Shown in pieces: positions 56,499-64,000 of a stretch of DNA of 64,000 nt. The stretch is from Chiua virens (taxonomy: Eukaryota > Basidiomycota > Agaricomycetes > Boletales > Boletaceae): NCBI GenBank assembly GCA_019787685.1, contig JAHNUO010000001.1, forward strand, positions 2,480,001 to 2,544,000, in the 5' to 3' direction. The notes under the pieces are model-generated. The model was not told where the DNA came from. It saw only the letters and a program-made list of their open reading frames with translations, and searched no databases. The position numbers and the translations under genes were made by a program. The first letter of the stretch is position 1, and each line of letters opens with the position of its first letter.

Positions 56499-57637
56499 TT
56501 AAGTAGCCGACTTTGCCATGGCAGATTTGAGTAGTGAAAGCGTCGACCCATTCCGCATCATCTTCCGCGTCTTCTTCCCCCCCACCTGGTTCACCGCTAC
56601 CTGTGCAGTCAGCTCCTGGACCGTACGCGGTGGCTCTGCTGCAATGTACTCGCGCGACCCGGGAGTATATGGGTTGCTCCGGAAGTGCGACTGATTATCC
56701 CAAACCCTCAAGTCCATGTCCACTTTTGCTGCCTTCAATCCCTGCCTCTCCTCTACCACCATGGGCCAGCGTTTAAGCAGTACCTTCTGTGGTCGAATCA
56801 TCACTTCCCCTGTGCGGTTGGGGTCATCCCAGACAGCGGGTCCGCGCCAAGCCAGCGTTCTTCCTCTGCACACGACCAGCCATCCCAGCGAATGACGCCA
56901 CGTAGCAGGACAAACTTCTATCCCTTTGTCTGTGATCATCCGCCAAGCGACCTTTGCGCTCCTTGGTCATCAAGAAAGTCTGCAAGGGTGAATACTGGGT
57001 ATAGCTCAAGCCGCCAAAAGGGTGTGGCAATGTGCTCGATCTCTCTGTTACGTGGATTGGACCGGCGCTCCTGTGAGAACTGGGTAGCGATGAGATCGTG
57101 CCATGGGGTAGAGGGCTTGTTGAGGTTGCTGAGCTGGTAGGAAGTCACGTCGTCTACCTGCTCATGAGCCTTTCGCTGGTTGAGGAACATGTCCCTAGAA
57201 GCGCGTATTTTCTCGAGGTATTCTGCAAACTCTTGGCGCGACATGACCTCGAGGTTGGGAATATATGACTGCCGCCATTGTTCTGGGCTCTGGGTCTGGG
57301 GAATATAGTTGGAATCGACAATGTTCTCCTCCGCTGAATCCTCTCCGAACCACGGCTTCTGGGGAGTGATTTTGAGCTCGTCCCAGTTCTTGACCCAGAG
57401 CGCCTGCGGTTCTGCAGAGTTCCATTCCGTCTGGTACTCTGGGGTGTCGACGTTCTTTACCGTGATGTACGCTCCACGGCGACGGAGAGGGAGGGGACGC
57501 TTGAAGCCCCAGTGACCGCGGTGAGCGTCACCGCCATGTGTGGTGTAGACTTGGGCGATGCGAGGGTTGAAAGAGGAAAACTTGGAGTGTTTGAGGAGTG
57601 TACCAAACGTCGAGCGGGTCAGGGCTGAGGAGGACAT
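56499..57637 (-). CDS. Mitochondrial 37S ribosomal protein Mrp51-like
   Basis: A mitochondrial small-subunit protein of the fungal Mrp51 (bS1m) family. It starts MSSSALTRSTFGTLLKHS at 57635-57637, an Arg/Ser N-terminus without acids. The conserved opening is GGDAHRGHWGFKRPLPLRRR, then AYITVKNVDTPEYQTEWNSA; ATPFWRLELYPVFTLADFL comes later, followed by PATWRHSLGWLVVCRGRTLA and WRGPAVWDDPNRTGEVM. It reads as a single exon except for a one-base shift near 56948-56952. After FLDDQGAQRS the frame must lose a base's worth of register to continue AWRMITDKGIEV. A missing base is the simplest explanation. Stop at 56499-56501. Confidence 0.82.
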
Positions 57638-58602
57638 TGTCCAAGTCTCGATACTTTGGATTTTTTTAGGTGAATACCGGCATTTTCCGGCTGGGTACAT
57701 AAACGGGAGACGAGACCAGGTTGAACATAAACTCAACGACGTCCAAATTACCGTTTGTCCTTTGCACACGCTGTAAAGTCAAGGATGGATGGTCCAGACA
57801 AACGTCGAAGACGAAATGTCCAGGGTCATCTCAAAAACAGTCTTTGCTGATGTTCCTCCCACTGGTCGAGGGATTAGGACGCAGGATCACCTGGAGATGT
57901 GCACACTTGCAGTACGATATGTAGCAGTAAAATGAGAGTGAGTTTTTGTTCTGACAAGCATCTCAGATATTGAAAGCTGCGCAGGTGATGAGTTGTCGGC
58001 TCGCGCCGCGGTGCATCAGAATGAAATTTTCAACGCGAGCTTGACGTGAGTGTTTTATGTTGAGACAAATGTCGGTCGGACACCGAGGATGAGCATCCTG
58101 GTAAAAGAACACATCCCGCCCGCGAGGGTCCCTCTGCTGAGGGTATCGTGTGAGGTTCCTACGGAGCCAGCGACAGTCGGAAGTGGATGGAGAGTTAAAG
58201 GCGAGGCTGAGGTGTCCGCCGTCGGGTTATCTCGCACGATGTCTGCCTTGGGGCTAACTTTGTCGCTTTCCTAGCAACGGGATCTACTAAGTAGTGACGA
58301 GCATTGGAATTGTATAGCTACTTGTAGAATGAATGAACAGCTTGTGATGACGAGATTTGGTTTCCACTCAGCCGAGCGTTGTTCTTTTTCGCGCGCGACT
58401 CTCCATCTACTACGATTTTTTTCTCTCTCTTTTGATTGGTTGTTACTGTATTCCGGTTACACAACGCTCTAGTGATTCTTCAACATCCTCGCCGGTCTAC
58501 ATTCTTAGCAGGTACCCGTCTACAAAGTGAACCATCATTTCCCCATCCGTGGTCTCCGTATTATTGAGTTCACATCCTGCAGTGCTCCCTCCTTCAAATG
58601 AA
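57638..58602. other. Divergent promoter Mrp51-like / transporter
   Basis: About 965 bp between divergent start codons without a supported gene. Long pyrimidine-rich stretches occur near 58415-58435. Confidence 0.4.
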
Positions 58603-60208
58603 ATGTACCACCGCGCTTACCCTTCATCGATTCGTTCCGTTCCCTCGTCCCCAAATATTCTCCCCATGTCCTCTCCCAGTCCACGCATAGCCCCCCTTCT
58701 CCCCCCCGCCGCCTTTGATACCTTGTCCAGCAAATCCTCAGGTCTCCTACTCAACCAGTCTCCTGTCGACGTGTCACCAGAGGCTCGCACTTCTTCCAAA
58801 GATCCAATGATCTGTGGATTGCCCTTGAAGTATCTCTCGTGAGTCCCATCTCTGCTCTTGGTCACCCCCATCAACTAAAAATTGTTCCATTCCATTCAAG
58901 GCTCGTGACGCTCGCTGTACAGAATGCGTCCTTGTCTATAGTGATGCACTACTCACGGGTTTCTACCCCTGCTCACTTGTCATACTCTCCGGCTTCTGCT
59001 GTTCTTTTAGGAGAGATTCTCAAGGGTTCGATATCTTTCTTGATCGCACTTTGGAGGGCCAAGGATGTCGATCAATCCATTTCCTCTCGCAAGTCCTTTA
59101 TGGGGCTTCGTTCACTCCTTTGCTCCCTGGTCCGCTCCCTTCCGCCAAGTTTGCAGTGATATCTTCAGCACAGATTGTTGGAAACTTTCAATTCCCGCCC
59201 TACTTTACGTCGTACAAAACTCTCTCCAATTCGTTGCCATCGGCAACTTGCCTGTCGCCTCGTTTCAAGTTGCGTACCAGATGAAGATTCTGACCACCGC
59301 TGCATTCTCCGTCTTACTTCTCCGGAGGAAGCTCTCTCCTACCAAGTGGCTCTCGCTGTTCTTCTTGGCCATCGGCGTTGGCATCGTTCAGGTGCAAACT
59401 TCCTCTTCGAACGTTGGTACCAGGGAAATTCGGGTGGGTAGCGCTCACGACGCGGCACCACTACACGTCCACATCATGAGCCCACTCAAGGGTTTTGGTG
59501 CCGTCACTGCCGCTTGTTTCACATCTGGCTTAGCTGGCGTGTACTTTGAGATGGTTCTCAAGAACTCAAAGGCCGATCTATGGGTACGGAATGTCCAGCT
59601 CTCTTTATTTTCCCTCCTTCCAGGCCCTTGTCCCCGTCCTGTACGCTCCCCAGCTCCCGACCTCCGATGGTCTCATCAACTTCCTGTTCCGCAACTTTGG
59701 TGGTTGGGCATGGGCTACCGTTGCTATCCAGGTATTTGGAGGCCTCGTTACGGCAGTCGTCATCAAATATTCGGACAATATTCTCAAAGGCTTTGCCACG
59801 TCCATATCCATCATCCTGTCCTTCCTTGCGTCGGTGGTGCTTTTCGACTTTCATGTCACGCTCTCATTTATAATTGGGGCCTCCACTGTGCTCGCTGCCA
59901 CGGGAATGTACAACCAACCAGCACCAGAGTCTCACATAGCCACTTCCATGGGGAGCAAAACTCCCTTTCCAGATCTCTCCATCGGTAAAAAGGACCCCAT
60001 CTTGGGGGAGTTCCCTACGAAGAGAGCATCACCATTTGGAAGCCCGCGTGCTATTGCGTCTGCCCTTGGGCTGGCGGAGAAATCAGGACCGCTGGTGGAA
60101 GGCGAGTACTTTTCAGAGATGGAATCCACGTCTCGTTACCTCGATGCACCTTACGGCTCCCCTTTCCCATCGCGCACTCCGACACCCCGACCAGAAGAGC
60201 GACTGTGA
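58603..60208 (+). CDS. Nucleotide-sugar transporter (SLC35A family)
   Basis: A Golgi/ER multi-pass antiporter, most like the UDP-galactose / UDP-GlcNAc group. Start chosen at ATG 58603 (MYHRAYPSSIRSVPSS). A cytosolic Ser/Pro leader precedes an intron (from 58838). The helices follow: LVTLAVQNASLSIVMHYSR, AVLLGEILKGSISFLIAL, SIPALLYVVQNSLQFVA, LPVASFQVAYQMKILTTA, SVLLLRRKLSPTKWLSLFF, CFTSGLAGVYFEMVLK and ILKGFATSISIILSFLASV. The tail is Ser/Pro-rich, ending PTPRPEERL at 60206-60208. Two single extra bases break the frame: near 59140 (before RQVCSDIFSTDCWKLS) and near 59623 (between SLLP and ALVPVLYAP). Both sides are family-conserved. Exact substrate cannot be told from sequence. Confidence 0.88.
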
Positions 60209-60764
60209 TCTGGCATGGACAACACCGAACTTGAACTCTTTTACTATACGACTTCTAACGTGATGATCAGATATACCCTCCTTCTATTAGACGTTTGCAA
60301 GCCTATCTACAGCTATTGCTCGGCAACTCCCCTGCGTTGCGTAGTATCGACCCAAATCCAAGCAAGCGAAATTTATTTCAATTATATAACGTTGTTGACG
60401 CCCTCGACGGATTCCCATCGCTTTGCACCAAATTCTTTTCTCGTTGTCGTACCTGCAGGGCATCTTCGTGCGTCCTGTAGTTTCATTCGTGTGTGCATTC
60501 TATGCATCTTTCTTGGTTTACCGCCCTTCAACTGTTACTATCCCTTTTGGTTGTTGCATGGGACAGGGAGCCTCATTCTGGCGCACGAGGACTTGGGGGT
60601 ACTTGACGATATCCTTCCTAGAGTAAGACGTTCGCTGGCATTTTAGTCCGGTGTTAGCTGTAATTTCCTTTGGACCAAAAAAATACGCCCATCCAAACTC
60701 GCGCATATAAGTTATTGTGTGATGATTTGATTCAGAATTGTGAACACTGCCACCATCCACCACT
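60209..60764. other. Intergenic
   Basis: About 555 bp between two plus-strand genes. Overlapping short frames on both strands match nothing; presumed 3' UTR of the transporter gene and promoter of the HYPK-like gene. Confidence 0.4.
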
Positions 60765-61138
60765 ATGGCCAGCGATCTGTACAACGGGCGGGAGGCAGAA
60801 GTAATAGCCCAAGTATGTTTTCCAGCCCTCGCTTCGTACCGCTTTCCCTAGACGATCCTAGTTCAGTGATGGCCTTTCCTATTCAAAAACAAAACTAGAT
60901 GCGAGTCTCCGCGAGTTGGTTCTGGACCGCAAGCCAGCTAAATCAATCAAAGGACAAGTGGTCGTGAAGAAGGACGACGTGGATTTTATTGTATGTGTGC
61001 TCGATGCCGACGCAAGCATGTCTGACTGCTTCTTCGTAGGTGAAGGAGTTTGACATCTCGCCAGCGCAGGGTGAGAAGGCACTCTCAGAAAACGGTGGTG
61101 ATCTGGATAAGACGCTGCGCGCTCTGATTGCCAACTAA
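60765..61138 (+). CDS. HYPK-like UBA protein
   Basis: A small protein of the HYPK type; HYPK regulates the N-terminal acetyltransferase NatA. MASDLYNGREAEVIAQ (60765-60812), then across a 49-nt intron FSDGLSYSKTKLDASLREL, a central KGQVVVKKDDVDFI and, after a second intron, the UBA-like domain VKEFDISPAQGEKALSENGG, ending TLRALIAN at 61136-61138. The intron acceptor near 60861 (GATCCTAG) gives phase 0 on both sides. About 90 residues. UBA domains of this kind also occur at the C-terminus of NAC alpha, but no NAC domain is present here. Confidence 0.8.
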
Positions 61139-61301
61139 TTGTAGTATCATAATTGTATTGGTGCCTTGTCGTTGCTGGGCCCTGGCACACGAGTTTGACA
61201 GTCCATTTGACATGCGACTGGACTAGATGATTGAGTTGCGTTTGAAGTAGTGTGATGTGTTCTCTCTAGACAATGCAGGGTAAACTTGAACGCAGCCCGC
61301 C

Positions 61302-62549
61302 ATGTCGATCGACCTGGAGTGGCTCAAACTTGACGGCTCCCTCGCCAACACCCTCGTCACCATCCTCAACCGCCAGCTCACGCACACTCAACGTCCCTCC
61401 TTCATCGGCCCCGTCGAAATCACCAGCCTCGATTTCGGCACGAACCCGCCCGACGTCGAACTCGTCGACCTACGCGACATCCACCGCGACTTTCTCGAAG
61501 ACGACGCCTCGGATGTCGAGTCCGCGTCGGAGCAGGACAACGTCAAGGTGACGGAGCACGCGCTCACCGCACCCGAAGACGAGGACGAGGACGGGTTCGA
61601 GTGGGTCTCACGTAGGGCAGCACGCCGTGGGCTCGCCGAGGACACGCTCGCGTACCACCATCTCCCGCCACACGTCCGGTACGGCCGCGGTCCGGCTGTG
61701 ATGGACGTCTTCGCGTCGACGCCGACGCTCTACCCGGGGTCGCCCAGGGATATGTGGCGTGGGGGTGCGATGTCGATGCCGATGATGCATGCCAACGTGC
61801 ATCCAAATATGAGCATGAGCATGCCGAGCTTGGGCGAGGTGGGGCGGGCTGCGGCTAGGTCGGGGCGGTCGTCTGCGCTGTTTCGTACGGGGTCGTCCCC
61901 GCAAAAGGGTCCGGGTTCGGTTCATGGCTCGACGTCGTCGGTGGCGGTGTGTCATCCGGCGACGAGGCAGGCATCGCCCACGCCGTCACCCGATGCGCCG
62001 TCGTCGGCAGCACCAGCAACACCGCCGGTTCCACCACCAGATCAGCAGGAGGCACGACCTGATCTCCAACTACATCTCTACTTGAATTGGCATTCGAATC
62101 TGCGCTTGACGCTCACGACCTCGTTGCTTATTAATTACCCGTCTCCGTCCTTCATGTCGCTGCCGATCAAGCTCTCTGTGACCGGTCTCGTGTTTAATGG
62201 AGAAGTGGCGGTCGCGTATGAAGGCAGCCGTGGACGCGTTCATATCTGCATATTGGACGATATGGATCCTTATGGACCTGCATGTCGACGGGAACGGAGT
62301 CAGTCGAGTACGCCGCCCGAGATGGAGGATGATACAGGGGGGAAACGAGAAGGAAAACCCTTGCCAGTCGGCCAACGTTTATTGCCGTCCATTCTGATCG
62401 AGAGTGAGATTGGTCAGGCGGATAAACATGTGTTGAAGAATGTCACGCGGGTCGAACGATTCATTCAGGATGTCATCCGGAAAACTGTCGAGGAAGAGCT
62501 AGTGTTTCCAAACTTTCATACCCTCATCATTGGTGACCAGCCTCGTTGA
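61302..62549 (+). CDS. MDM12: ERMES complex subunit Mdm12
   Basis: Mdm12 is the cytosolic SMP-domain subunit of the ER-mitochondria encounter structure, which transfers phospholipids between the organelles. A single exon of 415 codons. The N-terminus is diagnostic: MSIDLEWLKLDGSLANTLV, then RPSFIGPVEITSLDFG and PPDVELVDLRDIHRDFLEDD. The middle contains a fungal-variable, low-complexity insert (Met-, Ser- and Pro-rich, 61700-62040). The SMP domain resumes with LQLHLYLNWHSNLRLTLTTS, LPIKLSVTGLVFNGEVAVAY and LPSILIESEIGQADKHVLKN, ending PNFHTLIIGDQPR. The coding region is markedly GC-rich compared with its neighbours. It converges with ELP3, 55 bp between stops. Confidence 0.95.
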   Translation: MSIDLEWLKLDGSLANTLVTILNRQLTHTQRPSFIGPVEITSLDFGTNPPDVELVDLRDIHRDFLEDDASDVESASEQDNVKVTEHALTAPEDEDEDGFEWVSRRAARRGLAEDTLAYHHLPPHVRYGRGPAVMDVFASTPTLYPGSPRDMWRGGAMSMPMMHANVHPNMSMSMPSLGEVGRAAARSGRSSALFRTGSSPQKGPGSVHGSTSSVAVCHPATRQASPTPSPDAPSSAAPATPPVPPPDQQEARPDLQLHLYLNWHSNLRLTLTTSLLINYPSPSFMSLPIKLSVTGLVFNGEVAVAYEGSRGRVHICILDDMDPYGPACRRERSQSSTPPEMEDDTGGKREGKPLPVGQRLLPSILIESEIGQADKHVLKNVTRVERFIQDVIRKTVEEELVFPNFHTLIIGDQPR

Positions 62550-62604
62550 ATAGGACGAAATGTAGAATCAAAAATATATGAATACAGGTGTGCAGGCATG
62601 CGTG

Positions 62605-64000
<1,396 letters not shown>

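Overview
The window is nuclear DNA of a filamentous basidiomycete, most likely an Agaricomycete. Genes are dense (about 35 protein genes in 64 kb) and lie on both strands. They are split by many short introns, mostly about 45-60 nt, with GT...AG ends and CTAAC-like branch points. The gene set is eukaryotic and fungal: Zn2Cys6 and HMG-box regulators, the ERMES subunit Mdm12, a CENP-C/Mif2 with a C-terminal cupin, the Mrp51-type mitoribosomal protein and a TSC1 homologue. No virus, transposase, CRISPR array or prokaryotic operon was recognised.

Layout. 0.4-8.3 kb (all minus): ribosomal protein eS21, a small unknown protein, HSP90 and the hamartin homologue TSC1. 9.1-15.9 kb: a relic zone with a damaged second copy of EGD2 (NAC alpha), a collapsed DEAD-box helicase relic of the ROK1/DDX52 type, an HMG-box factor gene and a CCA-adding-enzyme (CCA1) relic. 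It ends at the intact EGD2 gene at 15.9-16.6 kb. 16.7-31.6 kb: compact housekeeping genes, several in divergent pairs with 100-165 bp between start codons: TRM9, ALG13/PRO3, RPT3/CBC2, an RRM-like protein/SNRNP27, SUI1/FYV7, PPP4R2, a lipid phosphate phosphatase and SER1. 31.8-32.4 kb: one tRNA-Ser and two tRNA-Asn genes, the latter an inverted convergent pair. 32.5-44.0 kb: RRP3, TRS130, ALG3 and a Zn2Cys6 factor. 44.0-47.3 kb: a gene-poor gap. 47.3-64 kb: CDC4, UPF1, MIF2, a mitoribosomal Mrp51, a nucleotide-sugar transporter, a HYPK-like protein, MDM12 and the 3' part of ELP3.

The genes do not form one pathway, but themes recur. For translation and RNA: eS21, NAC alpha, eIF1, Trm9 and Elp3 (both needed for wobble-uridine modification), Rrp3, Fyv7, Upf1, Cbc2, SNRNP27 and tRNAs. 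For N-glycosylation and secretion: Alg13, Alg3, a nucleotide-sugar transporter and Trs130. For protein turnover and growth control: Hsp90, Rpt3, Cdc4 and Tsc1.

Two things deserve attention. First, 9-15.6 kb holds relics of three unrelated RNA/translation genes side by side, including a NAC-alpha copy that still has an intact NAC domain but has lost its UBA domain. Second, from about 24 kb onward at least nine otherwise well-conserved genes carry isolated single-base indels (mostly one extra base). This points to unpolished consensus errors rather than nine independent gene deaths. Gene models there need raw-read checking. Exon boundaries below come from reading frames, splice signals and recall of the protein families, not from alignments.
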